This document shows, piece after piece, positions 12,834-22,454 of a stretch of 64,000 nucleotides of DNA. A program made the position numbers and the translations under genes. The stretch spans positions 56,132 through 120,131 of the forward strand of contig NZ_KB907712.1 in assembly GCF_000382165.1 (NCBI RefSeq). Direction: 5' to 3'. Source of the stretch: Arsukibacterium perlucidum DSM 18276 (GTDB lineage: Bacteria; Pseudomonadota; Gammaproteobacteria; Enterobacterales; Alteromonadaceae). Positions within the stretch are counted from its first letter, which is position 1; the number at the start of each line of letters is the position of its first letter. The notes beneath the pieces are model-generated. The model was not told the DNA's origin. It did no database searches and saw only the letters and a program-made list of their open reading frames with translations.

Positions 12834-13023
12834 CTTGGGGGTAAGACTCTTGCAGGTATTTAGGTATTCCATGGTTAAAACCACGTTTTATCAATGCTTT
12901 ATCAGGTGATTGTTAAGCCAGTAAAACTTTAACCGGGTAAAGTAGCGGTTGGTTGGTTTTATTGCTGAGGTCAACCGGGAGCAGTGATTTGTTTATCTGT
13001 TCTTCCTGAGATACTTGTGTTTT

Positions 13024-13051
13024 GGCGAGTGGTTATCACTCGCCTTTTTTT
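13024..13051 (+). terminator. Hairpin with T-tract at the end of mioC, facing rightward transcription
   Basis: GGCGAGTG (13024-13031) pairs with CACTCGCC (13037-13044) around a five-base loop, followed by a run of T on the plus strand. The polarity suits transcripts leaving oriC toward mioC more than mioC mRNA itself. The hairpin overlaps the mioC stop codon (13036-13038). Confidence 0.7.
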
Positions 13052-13482
13052 ATTTGCGCTATCAAAGCAGGTAGCCAAACTAAAGCCTGATCTTCAGGTA
13101 AATCTGCTGTCAGAACATCTATTTCCAGATTAGCTAACAGCTGTTTTGCGCCCTGTTGTTGTAATAACAAGCTCAATGTTTTGCCTGCCTGACAAAAAGT
13201 ATCGTAACTGGAATCACCTAAAGTGATCACGGCGTAAGAAAGTGTGGTAAGATCACGCCGATCTTGTGCTAATTGATCCGCAAAGGGTTGAATATTATCA
13301 GGCAGATCTCCTGCGCCATAGGTGGATGTGATCACTAACCAGATGTGAGTCGGGTTTAGCTGATCCAAATCGGGTTGAAGATGAAGCGTTGCTTCATATC
13401 CCGCTTGTACCAGTGTTTCAGCAACTTGTTCTGCCACATATTCCGCTGCGCCCATTTGGCTGCCAACGAGGATTTCTATCAT
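13036..13482 (-). CDS. mioC: MioC-type flavodoxin
   Basis: 148 aa, one flavodoxin domain. The FMN phosphate loop is VGSQMGAAEYVAEQVA at residues 6-21, and flavin-stacking segments follow at STYGAGDLPDN and TLGDSSYDTFCQAG. MioC is an FMN electron carrier linked to biotin synthase activity in E. coli. The gene lies beside oriC with the same neighbours as in E. coli, and its transcription runs toward the origin, which can modulate initiation. Confidence 0.92.
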   Translation of the reverse strand: MIEILVGSQMGAAEYVAEQVAETLVQAGYEATLHLQPDLDQLNPTHIWLVITSTYGAGDLPDNIQPFADQLAQDRRDLTTLSYAVITLGDSSYDTFCQAGKTLSLLLQQQGAKQLLANLEIDVLTADLPEDQALVWLPALIAQIKKGE

Positions 13483-13644
13483 GGTGATCCTCCAGGTGGT
13501 AAATGTTTGGCTATACTACTGGAATAAAATCGGGGAAAGCTAGGTCTTTTGCCCGTTTTCGTGTTTTTACTGCATTGCAGGCCAGGTAAAAACAACAATA
13601 GCACTTACCAACAAGCCTGCGTGTGATTGAGGTTATAACAACGT

Positions 13645-15453
13645 ATGTCTGAAACTTTGTCTTTTTCCCAGCTAATGCTGCCGGAACCGCTGGTACGCGC
13701 GGTCACTGAACTTGGTTACGAAACACCATCGCCTATCCAGGCGGCGGCTATTCCAAAACTATTAGCTGGTGAAGACGTGTTAGGCCAGGCGCAAACAGGT
13801 ACCGGTAAAACCGGTGCTTTTGCTCTGCCTTTACTTGCGCGGCTTGACCCTGCGCAAAACGATCCGCAAATTCTGGTGCTGGCACCTACCCGCGAACTGG
13901 CTATTCAGGTAGCTGAAGCCTTCCAGGCATATGCGCGCTATATGCCGGCATTCCATGTGTTGCCTTTATATGGCGGCCAGAGCTACACCAATCAGCTTAA
14001 ATCGCTGAAACGGGGTTCGCAGGTTATTGTCGGTACGCCAGGTCGTATTTTGGATCACCTTGACCGGGGTACTCTGAAGCTGGACAAGCTGCGCGCTATC
14101 GTGCTGGATGAAGCCGATGAAATGCTGCGGATGGGCTTTATAGATGACGTGCAAACCATTATGGATGCCACGCCACCAGGCCGCCAGGTGGCGATGTTCT
14201 CGGCTACTATGCCCACTCAGATCCGGGCTATTGCCCAGAAGCATCTGAAAAATGCTGAAGAAATTAAAATTGCTTCGAAAACCAGCACAGTTGAACGCAT
14301 TACTCAGCGTTATGTATTGCTGGACTCTAACCAGAAGCTCGATGCCTTAACCCGCTTACTGGAAGGTGAAGAATATGATGCCAGTATCGTGTTTGTTCGC
14401 ACCAAAAGTGCTACCGAAGAAATAGCCGAAAAGCTGGGTGCCCGCGGCTATGCTGTTGCTTGTTTAAATGGTGATATGAATCAGGCACATCGTGAGCAAA
14501 CCATTCGCCGGATGAAAGCCAGCCAGCTGGATATTATCGTTGCCACCGACGTTGCAGCCCGAGGCCTGGATGTAGAGCGGATTAGCTTAGTGGTAAACTA
14601 CGATATTCCGTATGACAGCGAGGCTTATGTCCACCGGATTGGCCGGACCGGCCGCGCCGGACGTGAAGGTAAGGCAATACTTTTTGTGTCGCCTCGTGAG
14701 CGTCGTTTACTACGCACCATTGAACACGCAACCAAGCAACCGATTGAGCAAATGTCACTGCCTACTGGTCAGGTGATTGAGCAGCGCCGGATCGAGTCGT
14801 TCCGTGAACAACTGGCCCAAACTATTGAAACTCAGAACCTGAGCTTTTTTCAGGAGCTGGTTACAGATTGGCGTGAAAAACTGGAAACAACGGATGTTGA
14901 CCTGGCTGCTGCCTTGTTATTCCTGGCACAGAAAGATCAGCCGCTGAATGTTGCCAAACAATTTCCGGAATTACGCCAGCCACATGCCCGCGGTGAGCGG
15001 GAAGAACGGCCAAGGCGTGAACGTAGCGATCGCCCTGAACGTTCAGGTGACCGTCCGGAACGTTCAGGCGAGCGACCAGATCGCGGGCCACGTGTTCGCC
15101 GCGAAATGAAAGGTGATTATAATAATTACCGGATTGAAGTGGGTAAAGAGCACGGCGTGCGTGCCGGTGATATCGTTGGTGCTATCGCTAACGAAGCCAA
15201 TATTGACAGCCAGTTTATCGGTAACATTAAACTGTTTGATCATTTCAGTACCGTTGAATTGCCAGCCAATATACCCGCTGAAATTTTCCAGCACCTGAAA
15301 AAGGTGTATGTGCGTAAGCAAAAGCTGAATATCACTATTGATACCGGCAGCGCTGCAGGTAATGCCAACCCGGGTAGTGGTGGCGAAAAACGCAGTGGCC
15401 CTGGACCGCGTCCGGGTGCAGCGCCAAGGGCACCACGTAAACCAAGAGATTAA
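13645..15453 (+). CDS. deaD: DEAD-box ATP-dependent RNA helicase, CsdA/DeaD type
   Basis: 602 aa. Helicase motifs appear in order: Q motif, motif I AQTGTGKT (49-56), PTREL (81-85), TPGR (131-134), DEAD (155-158), SAT (186-188), then ARGLD and HRIGRTGR in the second RecA domain. A basic Arg/Glu/Pro repeat linker (RSDRPERSGDRPERSGERPDR) is followed by a DbpA-type RNA-binding domain (NNYRIEVGKEHGVRAGDIVGAIANEA) and a Gly/Pro/Arg tail. This layout is that of CsdA, the cold-shock helicase that assists 50S assembly and mRNA turnover. It is monocistronic with its own terminator. Confidence 0.95.
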   Translation: MSETLSFSQLMLPEPLVRAVTELGYETPSPIQAAAIPKLLAGEDVLGQAQTGTGKTGAFALPLLARLDPAQNDPQILVLAPTRELAIQVAEAFQAYARYMPAFHVLPLYGGQSYTNQLKSLKRGSQVIVGTPGRILDHLDRGTLKLDKLRAIVLDEADEMLRMGFIDDVQTIMDATPPGRQVAMFSATMPTQIRAIAQKHLKNAEEIKIASKTSTVERITQRYVLLDSNQKLDALTRLLEGEEYDASIVFVRTKSATEEIAEKLGARGYAVACLNGDMNQAHREQTIRRMKASQLDIIVATDVAARGLDVERISLVVNYDIPYDSEAYVHRIGRTGRAGREGKAILFVSPRERRLLRTIEHATKQPIEQMSLPTGQVIEQRRIESFREQLAQTIETQNLSFFQELVTDWREKLETTDVDLAAALLFLAQKDQPLNVAKQFPELRQPHARGEREERPRRERSDRPERSGDRPERSGERPDRGPRVRREMKGDYNNYRIEVGKEHGVRAGDIVGAIANEANIDSQFIGNIKLFDHFSTVELPANIPAEIFQHLKKVYVRKQKLNITIDTGSAAGNANPGSGGEKRSGPGPRPGAAPRAPRKPRD

Positions 15454-15478
15454 AATCGTTAAATACGATAAATATCTG

Positions 15479-15504
15479 GCCTCGCTGTTGCGGGGCTTTT
15501 TTTT
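15479..15504 (+). terminator. Intrinsic terminator of the helicase gene
   Basis: GCCTCGC (15479-15485) pairs with GCGGGGC (15490-15496), with one G-T pair and a TGTT loop, followed by eight T (15497-15504). It lies 26 bases after the stop codon. Confidence 0.92.
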
Positions 15505-15614
15505 GGCGACAGAACAACTGGTAAATGTGCCGAACGCTGCTTGTTTGCCTGGCTTAAGTTCCTTATGGTAGTCAGCTAGTTATAACCGCTGAAAATAATA
15601 AGAGCGTACCTTTT

Positions 15615-16784
15615 ATGCCTGCAGTTTTGTCCCGGCTTGTGTTGCCACCATTGTCACTATCATCGTTGCCTGTGCTTAGTTTGCTGGCAGTATTGTTTTG
15701 CAGCTCTTTTGCGGCCGAGAGTGCTATTCGCCAGACTAAAGGCGATTATGAAGATAAGTTCCGCCAGTTAGATGAAGTGTTGCCCACGCCGAATATTTAC
15801 CGTAACGCCGCCGGTGAACCCGGCCAGCAATACTGGCAACAGCAGGTTGACTATAAAATGGACGTGGTGCTGGATGAAGCACAACGGCGGCTTAGCACTA
15901 AGCAGCAAATACGTTATAAAAATAATTCGCCTTACACCCTTAAATACCTTTGGCTGCACCTTGATCAGAATATTTTTAAAAATGATTCAATGGCCGAGAT
16001 GAGTACTGATTTTGGTGGGATTGGCCGCCGCGGTCCGGAAACGTCGGTCGGCGATGGCGAGATTACCGCCCGCTTAAGTCTGGAAGAGTTGCGCCGGCAG
16101 CAATTTATGGCTGATAACGAATTAGGCTTTCAGGTTTCAAATGTGAAAAGCAGCGCTGGCAAAGCATTGCCGGTAACTGTGGTCGGCACCTTAATGCGGA
16201 TTGATCTGGAAACCCCGTTAAAGCCGGGCCAGCAGGTCGATTTCAGCCTCGATTTTGCTTTTAACATTGTGGAAGAAGATGCGGTGTCTGCCCGCGCTGG
16301 CTATGAACATTTTCCGGATGATGCCCGTGAAGGCGGTAACGATATTTTTCTGTTGGCGCAGTGGTTCCCGCGTTTAGTGGCTTATACCGACTATGAAGCC
16401 TGGGCCAACAAAGAGTTTTTAGGCCGGGGCGAGTTTACTCTGGAGTTTGGTGATTACGACGTTAAGCTTACCGTACCGGGTGATCATATAGTGTCTTCAA
16501 CTGGTGAGCTGCAAAACAGCAGCAAAGTATTAAGCCGCGAGCAATTAAACCGGTTGGAGCAAGCTAAAACGGCCAAGCGGCCGGTATTTATTGTTACTGA
16601 GCAGGAAGCGCTGGAAAACGAGAAAGAGGGCACAGACAGCAGTAAAACCTGGCATTTCAAGGCGAAAAATGTCCGGGATTTTGCCTGGGCCTCGTCGCGC
16701 AAATTTATCTGGGATGCCAAAGGCTATCAGCAGGGCGGTAGCGAGCAACCGTTTGTGATGGCTATGTCGTTCTATCCGAAATAA
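15615..16784 (+). pseudogene. N-terminal half of an exported M1-type metallopeptidase, ended by an in-frame TAA
   Basis: 389 codons. A signal peptide is clear (hydrophobic LPVLSLLAVLFCSSFAA, cut before ESAIRQ). It is followed by the N-terminal beta-domain of M1 aminopeptidase-like proteins (YKMDVVLDEAQRRLSTKQQIRYKNNSPYTLKYLWLHL). It stops at TAA 16782-16784, after FVMAMSFYPK. The next codons continue in the same frame, without any shift, into the rest of the catalytic domain (next entry). One substitution (for example GAA to TAA) explains the break. Alone, this half lacks the zinc site and should be inactive. Confidence 0.85.
16782..16784 (+). other. Premature TAA codon interrupting the metallopeptidase
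   Basis: The 12 codons between this TAA and the next possible start (GTG 16821) are open and read [12 protein letters not shown], as expected inside the M1 fold. The gene therefore reads through perfectly apart from this codon. In homologues as I recall them, this position is usually a glutamate or similar polar residue. Confidence 0.85.
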
Positions 16785-16820
16785 GGCGGTGAGCTTTGGC
16801 AGAAGTACTCCACAGAAGCC

Positions 16821-18134
16821 GTGGTTCACACCATGGAAGTGTATTCCCGTTTCTCGTTTGATTATCCGTATCCGGTAGCGCAGTCAGTTAATGGCCCGGT
16901 TGGTGGTATGGAATACCCGATGATCACCTTTAACGGCCCCCGTACTAAATTGCAGGACGATGGCAGCCGCACATACTCTCAGGCCGAAAAACGCTTTTTA
17001 ATAGGCGTAGTGATCCATGAAATTGGCCATATTTATTTTCCGATGATTGTAAACTCTGACGAGCGGCAATGGACCTGGATGGATGAGGGGTTAAATAGTT
17101 TTCTGGATGGGGTAGCCGGGCGTGAATGGGACCCGACGATTCCATGGGGCGTAGAACCACGCGATATCGTTGATTATATGAAGTCTGATATTCAGGTACC
17201 GATTATGACCCAGTCTGACAGCGTATTACGGTTGGGACCTAATGCTTATACTAAACCTGCGGCAGCGCTGAATATTCTGCGGGAAGTGATCCTCGGCCGA
17301 GAGTTGTTTGATTTTGCTTTTAAAGAATATGCTACCCGTTGGAAGTTTAAACGACCGACACCAGCTGATTTTTTCCGGACCATGGAAGAAGCAAGCGGGG
17401 TTGATCTGGATTGGTTCTGGCGTGGCTGGTTTTACAGCACCGACCATGTTGATATTTCGCTGGATAAAGTGTTTCAGCTGCGTTTAGACACCAAAAACCC
17501 GGATATCGATTTTCAGCGCCAGCGTCGGCAGGAGCTGGATAAGCCCGTTTCGTTGTTTGTTGAGCGCAATAAAGCCGAGGGCAAGGTACTGTGGATAGAT
17601 CAGAACCCGGACGTGCGCGATTTTTATGACGAGAACGATCGCTTTACTGTTACCAATAAAGAACGCAATGCCTACAACAAGTTTCTGCATGAGCTGGAAC
17701 CCTGGGAGCGCAAAGCGTTTGAGCGGGCGGTAGCGGAAGATAAAAACTATTACGTGCTGCAGTTCAGCAATAAAGGCGGCCTGGTGATGCCAATTTTAAT
17801 GCAACTGAATTATGCCGATGGCAGCAGTGAGCAGCAGTATATTCCGGCTGAAATCTGGCGTCGCAGCCCCAAGGCAGTAAATAAACTTATTGTGACAGCC
17901 AAAGATAAAGTGCTGCAAGACGTGGTAGTTGACCCAAAATGGGAAACGGCCGATGTCGATATTGAAAATAACTTTTATCCAAGGCGTATCGTGCCGTCAC
18001 GAATAGAGGCTTATAAGTCGGAGCAAAGCAAAGCTAAAGTCAGCCGCGATATTATGCAGGACAGCAAAACTGAACTGAAAGATCCGGCAAAAAAATCAGC
18101 AGCTGACAAGCCAGTTGAACAAGGCGGCAATTAA
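16821..18134 (+). pseudogene. C-terminal (catalytic) half of the M1-type metallopeptidase
   Basis: 437 codons in the same frame as the preceding half. The substrate-binding motif GGMEYP (residues 28-33, equivalent to GAMEN) and the zinc motif HEIGH (66-70), followed 18 residues later by Glu89 in WMDEGLNSF, form an intact gluzincin site. A helical C-terminal domain ([22 protein letters not shown]) follows. Internal GTG or ATG codons could restart translation, but the product would lack the signal peptide and so stay in the cytoplasm. It overlaps the next gene by one base (TAATG). Confidence 0.85.
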
Positions 18135-18622
18135 TGCGCCGCTTGCTGAACCTGCTGTTACTGGCTTGCTGCTGTGGCCAGTTGGCGGCGCATGAGATGA
18201 AAACAGCACTGAGTAAAATGCTGTTTAATCAGCGCACTGGCAATATTGAAGTGATGCATCGCTTTTATGTGCATGATGCCGAGCATGGTGTAAAACAGTT
18301 ATTTGATAAAAATGCCGACTTACTGAACAACCAGCATACCCAGCAGCAGTTTGATCAATATGTCGCTGAGCATTTTAGCCTCAGCTCGCTGGCGGGGGAG
18401 CCTATCGCGTTAAGCCTGGTTGGCGGTCAGCTGGACGGCCGGTTTTACTGGGTCTATCAGGAAGCCGCTATCCCCAAAAAGCTGACCGGGCTGCGTTTAA
18501 AGCACAGCTCGTTGCAGGCACTGTGGCCTGCTCAGGTTAATACCGTCAATATTGAAGGTATCGGCGGCGTTAAAACGCTGAGTTTTGACAATAAAACGAG
18601 CTGGCAGCAGATAAGTTTCTAG
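18134..18622 (+). CDS. DUF6702-like exported protein
   Basis: 162 aa with a short signal peptide (MRRLLNLLLLACCCGQLAA, cut before HEMKTALSK). The conserved part, HEMKTALSKMLFNQRTGNIEVMHRFYVHDAEH, resembles the DUF6702 family, small secreted proteins of unknown function found beside M1-type peptidases in aquatic proteobacteria and Bacteroidetes. The start overlaps the peptidase stop (TAATG), so translation is probably coupled. The gene itself looks intact, although its partner is interrupted. The family assignment is from memory. Confidence 0.7.
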   Translation: MRRLLNLLLLACCCGQLAAHEMKTALSKMLFNQRTGNIEVMHRFYVHDAEHGVKQLFDKNADLLNNQHTQQQFDQYVAEHFSLSSLAGEPIALSLVGGQLDGRFYWVYQEAAIPKKLTGLRLKHSSLQALWPAQVNTVNIEGIGGVKTLSFDNKTSWQQISF

Positions 18623-18688
18623 CAGCAACTTTAAAATCTGCTGTTTCGACGCTATATATCAGAGAATATGTGTTAGCGGGAGCCTGCA

Positions 18689-19111
18689 ATGATTGTTGCC
18701 TGTCCAAATTGTAATAGTCTTAACCGTTTGCCGGCCGATAAACCGGCCCTGAATGCCAACTGCGGTAAATGTAAGCAGGCACTGTTTGCCGGTCAGCCAA
18801 TAGAGCTGACCAGTGCTAACTTTGCCGCCCACGCTAATAAGTCTGAATTGCCGTTAGTAGTCGATTTCTGGGCCAGCTGGTGCGGTCCTTGTAAGAGTTT
18901 TGCACCGGTGTTCAGCCAGGCGGCGCATGAGCTGGAACCACATTTTCGGTTTGCTAAAATTAATACCGAACAGCAGCAACAGCTGGCAAGCCAGTTTGCT
19001 ATTCGCTCTATTCCTACTTTAATGGTGTTTAAACAGGGCAGTGTTGTGGCTCAGCAGGCGGGTGCATTACCTAAGCAGGCCTTTTATCAGTGGTTATCTC
19101 AATATAAGTAA
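18689..19111 (+). CDS. trxC: Thioredoxin 2
   Basis: 140 aa. The N-terminal zinc ribbon has CPNC (residues 5-8) and CGKC (25-28), which separates TrxC from TrxA. The thioredoxin domain has active site WCGPC (64-68) and the cis-Pro segment IRSIPTLMVFKQG. TrxC is a cytoplasmic disulfide reductase; in enteric bacteria it belongs to the oxidative stress response. It appears to be a single-gene unit. Confidence 0.95.
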   Translation: MIVACPNCNSLNRLPADKPALNANCGKCKQALFAGQPIELTSANFAAHANKSELPLVVDFWASWCGPCKSFAPVFSQAAHELEPHFRFAKINTEQQQQLASQFAIRSIPTLMVFKQGSVVAQQAGALPKQAFYQWLSQYK

Positions 19112-19148
19112 GTGTTTACCAACCTAATTATCTAGCTATGGAGGCAAT

Positions 19149-19640
19149 ATGACTGACTCACGTTTTACTCTTAGCAGCCCGGACTTGCAGGAAGGCCATT
19201 TTATGGCAAAAGTTCACGAATTTGATGGCTTCGGCTGTAACGGCGACAATGTGTCCCCTGAATTAGCGTGGCAAAATCCACCGCAGAATACAAAAAGTTT
19301 TGCACTAACAGTATTTGACCCTGACGCGCCCACCAGCTCCGGGTTCTGGCACTGGCTGGTATCCGATATTCCGGCCGATGCTACCGGCTTAGCGCAGGGC
19401 GCGGGTCAAGGCCGTTTGCCGCCGGGTTGTCGCAGCTTTAACAACGATTATGGTAGTAAAGACTTTGGTGGTGCCTGCCCGCCTGAAGGTCATGGTATGC
19501 ACCGCTACCAGTTTACTGTCTGGGCATTACCGGAGGAGACACTGGCGGTACCCGATGACGCCAGTGCCGCGGTGGTCAGTTTTATGCTAAATGCCAATGC
19601 CTTGGCCAAGGCAACTTTAACGGCCACTTACGCCCGATAG
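19149..19640 (+). CDS. YbhB/YbcL family (PEBP, Raf-kinase-inhibitor-like) protein
   Basis: 163 aa. The PEBP signatures are present: FGCNGDNVSPELAWQNPP, the ligand-pocket motif FDPDAPTSSGFWHWLVSDIP, and GGACPPEGHGMHRYQFTVWAL. No signal peptide is seen, so it resembles cytoplasmic YbhB more than periplasmic YbcL. The function of bacterial PEBPs is not settled. The ribosome site TGGAGG lies just upstream, and a strong terminator follows. Confidence 0.92.
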   Translation: MTDSRFTLSSPDLQEGHFMAKVHEFDGFGCNGDNVSPELAWQNPPQNTKSFALTVFDPDAPTSSGFWHWLVSDIPADATGLAQGAGQGRLPPGCRSFNNDYGSKDFGGACPPEGHGMHRYQFTVWALPEETLAVPDDASAAVVSFMLNANALAKATLTATYAR

Positions 19641-19689
19641 CTATTGCTACAACTATTGCTGCCAGAGCAGTAACACCCAATCCTACTAA

Positions 19690-19713
19690 GGCCGCATATC
19701 GCGGCCTTTTTTT
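19690..19713 (+). terminator. Intrinsic terminator after the PEBP-like gene
   Basis: GGCCGC (19690-19695) and GCGGCC (19701-19706) pair around a five-base loop, followed by seven T. Confidence 0.92.
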
Positions 19714-19779
19714 CTGGGCTAAGCTGGGCTTTTGCTTACAGGCTATGCCAGCCTGAGCAGCTTATCGCAGGAGTATCAG

Positions 19780-20961
19780 TTGCCACAGCGCTACTATGTC
19801 TTGTTAGCCGGGTTTTTCAGCCAGCTGCTTTGTTTAGGTGTGGCCCGCTTTGCCTATACGCCGTTGCTGCCGTTAATGCAGCAGCAAACAATACTAAGTG
19901 ATAGCAGCGGCGGTATGCTGGCGGCTGTTAATTATTTAGGCTATATGACCGGCGCACTGCTGGCAGCCAGCCTGACTAATCTTAAACTAAAAGACAGCCT
20001 GTACCGGCTTGGTCTGCTGCTGGCGGTGGTAAGCACGTTGGGTATGGCACTCACCCAGAACGTCTGGCTGTGGTCAATCTGGCGCTTTGTGGCAGGTTTA
20101 AGCAGTGCCGGCTCAATGCTGATTGCTTCAGGCCTGATCATGCATTGGCTGCTTAGCCATAAGCAGCGCGCTGAACTGGGTATTCACTTTGCCGGACTGG
20201 GCCTGGGTATTGCGCTTGCTGCGGTGTTGGTAGAATTAATGCTAAAACTGCAGCTGGACTGGCGCGCCCAGTGGCAATACTTCACCTTGCTGGCGGTGCT
20301 GCTGGCTATTCCGGCCTGGCGCTGGTTGCCGCGCCCTGCCAGAGTTACCGTTGCCGCGCATAGCCGCTCAGCTGATACCCCACCTTCTGAACGTTTTTAT
20401 CGTCTGATGCTGGCCAGTTATTTTTGCGCCGGCTATGGCTATGTGATCAGTGCCACCTTTATCGTTACTATAGTAGAGCGGATGCCGGGTTTAACCGGCA
20501 GCGGTAACCTGAGTTTTATTGTACTGGGCTTAGCCGCCGCCCCCGCGGTGCTGCTATGGGACTTTATTGCCCGCAAAACCGGCTACCTGAAAGCCATTAT
20601 GCTGGCGCTACTGGCGCAAATGCTGGCGATTATATTGCCGCTGTTGGTTAGTTCGTTGCTTGTGGTGTTATTAAGCGCAGCACTATTTGGCGCCACTTTT
20701 ATCGGGGTGGTCAGTTTAGTATTGACGATGGCAGGGCGCTTGTACCCCAGTAAACCAGCCAAATTGATGGGTAAAATGACCTTAGCCTACGGCAGTGCTC
20801 AGGTAATTGCCCCAGCCTTAACAGGCTATCTGGCGGAAGTAAGTGGTTACTATACTGTCGGCCTCTACCTGGCCGCCGGCTTTGTTGGTCTGGGGGCACT
20901 GCTGATAGCGGTATTGATCGTTGCCGACCAAACTGCACAGCAGCTGGATGAAGCAAAATAG
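19780..20961 (+). CDS. MFS transporter, YbfB/YjiJ-like
   Basis: About 393 aa with roughly 12 hydrophobic helices. GVARFAYTPLLPLMQQQ near the N-terminus and the loop-2 segment NYLGYMTGALLAASLTN are features of the YbfB/YjiJ subfamily of the major facilitator superfamily. The substrate is unknown. I chose TTG at 19780 because AGGAG lies six bases upstream. The frame is open to a TTG at 19732, only 19 bases after the previous terminator and without a ribosome site. It converges with mnmE, whose end is 20 bases away. Confidence 0.82.
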   Translation: MPQRYYVLLAGFFSQLLCLGVARFAYTPLLPLMQQQTILSDSSGGMLAAVNYLGYMTGALLAASLTNLKLKDSLYRLGLLLAVVSTLGMALTQNVWLWSIWRFVAGLSSAGSMLIASGLIMHWLLSHKQRAELGIHFAGLGLGIALAAVLVELMLKLQLDWRAQWQYFTLLAVLLAIPAWRWLPRPARVTVAAHSRSADTPPSERFYRLMLASYFCAGYGYVISATFIVTIVERMPGLTGSGNLSFIVLGLAAAPAVLLWDFIARKTGYLKAIMLALLAQMLAIILPLLVSSLLVVLLSAALFGATFIGVVSLVLTMAGRLYPSKPAKLMGKMTLAYGSAQVIAPALTGYLAEVSGYYTVGLYLAAGFVGLGALLIAVLIVADQTAQQLDEAK

Positions 20962-20980
20962 CTGGGTAGCTGAAATAAGA

Positions 20981-22357
20981 TTATTTGCCGATACAAAATG
21001 AGCTGAAAATCCGGCCCAGTAAGTCATCACTGCTAAATTCGCCGGTAATTTCATTTAAATGCTGCTGGGTTAGCCGCAGCTCTTCAGCCAAAATTTCACC
21101 AGCGATATAGCTGTGCAGCTGCTCCTGGCCGATCTCCAGGTGCTCCGCAGCGCGATCGAGCGCGTCTAAATGGCGGCGGCGGGCCAGGAAGCTGCCCTCG
21201 GTGCTGGCGTCAAAGCCAATGCATTGCTTTAAATGCTCGCGCAGTGCATCAATGCCGGCGCCGGTTTTGGCTGATAGCCGGTATACCGGTGTTTTTGCAT
21301 TCAGGTCGGCGGTCGGCTCTGCAGTGAGCATCTCGCCGGTAATATCAGCTTTATTGCGAATAACGGTAACCCCTAAGCTCGCGGGCAGGCGGTCAATAAA
21401 GTCGGGCCAGATAGCGTGCGGGTCGGTGGCGTCAGTGGTGGTGCCGTCGACCATAAACAATACACGGTCGGCCTGGGCAATTTCCTGCCAGGCGCGCTCG
21501 ATGCCTATTTGTTCTACCTGATCGGTGGCTTCGCGCAAACCGGCGGTGTCGATAATATGTAGTGGCATACCATCGATATGAATATGTTCGCGCAGTACAT
21601 CGCGGGTGGTACCGGCTATCTCGGTCACAATTGCGGCTTCGCGCCCGGCTAAAGCATTTAGCAGGCTGGATTTACCGGCATTGGGTCGGCCGGCTATCAC
21701 CACTTTCATGCCTTCGCGCAGGATACTGCCCTGTGCCGCCTGTTTTTTAACGGTAGCCAGATAGTCGATGATTTCTGCTAAGTCAGTGGCAACTTTACCG
21801 TCAGATAAAAAGTCGATTTCTTCGTCAGGGAAGTCGATTGCAGCTTCAACATACATCCGCAGGTAAATGACTTTTTCCACTAATTCGTGGATCCGCCGCG
21901 AGAACTCGCCCTGCAGCGATTGCATAGCGCTGCGGGCCGCTTGCACGCTACTGGCATCAATTAAATCGGCAATGGCTTCGGCCTGGGCTAAATCGAGCTT
22001 GTCGTTCAGAAAAGCCCGTTCCGAGAACTCACCGGGGCGGGCTATCCGCACATTTGGTGCAGCCAGCACCTGTTTTAGCAGCATATCGAGCAACACCGGG
22101 CCACCGTGGCCTTGCAGCTCGAGCACATCTTCGCCGGTAAAGGAATTGGGTCCTGGAAAGTACAGGGCTATGCCCTGATCCAGCACCCTGGCTTCGCTAT
22201 CAAAAAACGGTAAGTACTCGGCATAGCGTGGTTTAGGCAGCTTATGCAGGATAGCCTGAGCAACTTTTTTAGTGTCGGGGCCGGAAATGCGGATAATACC
22301 AACACCGGCGCGGCCGGGCGCGGTGGCTAAAGCGGCGATGGTGTCGGTACTAAACAT
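20981..22357 (-). CDS. mnmE: tRNA modification GTPase MnmE (TrmE)
   Basis: 458 aa. It has an N-terminal tetrahydrofolate-binding domain ([22 protein letters not shown]), a helical domain and an inserted Ras-like G domain with [21 protein letters not shown] and NKAD. The C-terminus is CIGK, the family-defining CxGK. MnmE dimers work with MnmG, encoded at 10.5-12.4 kb, to modify U34 of tRNAs. It follows yidC after a terminator hairpin and a pair of repeat hairpins, so it probably has some independent transcription. Confidence 0.97.
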   Translation of the reverse strand: MFSTDTIAALATAPGRAGVGIIRISGPDTKKVAQAILHKLPKPRYAEYLPFFDSEARVLDQGIALYFPGPNSFTGEDVLELQGHGGPVLLDMLLKQVLAAPNVRIARPGEFSERAFLNDKLDLAQAEAIADLIDASSVQAARSAMQSLQGEFSRRIHELVEKVIYLRMYVEAAIDFPDEEIDFLSDGKVATDLAEIIDYLATVKKQAAQGSILREGMKVVIAGRPNAGKSSLLNALAGREAAIVTEIAGTTRDVLREHIHIDGMPLHIIDTAGLREATDQVEQIGIERAWQEIAQADRVLFMVDGTTTDATDPHAIWPDFIDRLPASLGVTVIRNKADITGEMLTAEPTADLNAKTPVYRLSAKTGAGIDALREHLKQCIGFDASTEGSFLARRRHLDALDRAAEHLEIGQEQLHSYIAGEILAEELRLTQQHLNEITGEFSSDDLLGRIFSSFCIGK

Positions 22358-22373
22358 AGTTGCCTCTTAATGG

Positions 22374-22402
22374 AAAAAGCCTGTCGCTTGATGCTGACAG
22401 GC
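22374..22402 (-). terminator. Intrinsic terminator downstream of yidC
   Basis: On the minus strand GCCTGTC pairs with GACAGGC around a ten-base loop (plus-strand 22379-22385 and 22396-22402), followed by five T. It separates the rpmH-rnpA-yidD-yidC unit from mnmE. Confidence 0.8.
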
Positions 22403-22454
22403 TGTTTAGTTAGTGCTGCTGGCCGGGTAAGGAGATCATCATTTCGCCACTTTC

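Larger units (their letters stand above)
12500..12840. other. Chromosomal replication origin oriC
   Basis: The 586-base gap between mnmG and mioC holds no gene. It has ten GATC sites between 12506 and 12685. An AT-rich unwinding block with GATCTATTTAAAGATC at 12562-12577 resembles the E. coli 13-mers. Two perfect DnaA boxes TTATACACA (12719, 12792) and two near-matches on the minus strand (12613, 12825) are present, with AT-rich spacers between. The gidA-oriC-mioC arrangement is the E. coli one. From the right border to mioC (12840-13020) I see no further clear element except the hairpin before mioC. Confidence 0.93.

Noticed and set aside
12880..13020. Small open frames right of oriC
   Set aside because: They are short, without ribosome sites or recognisable protein, and lie in the origin-mioC spacer.
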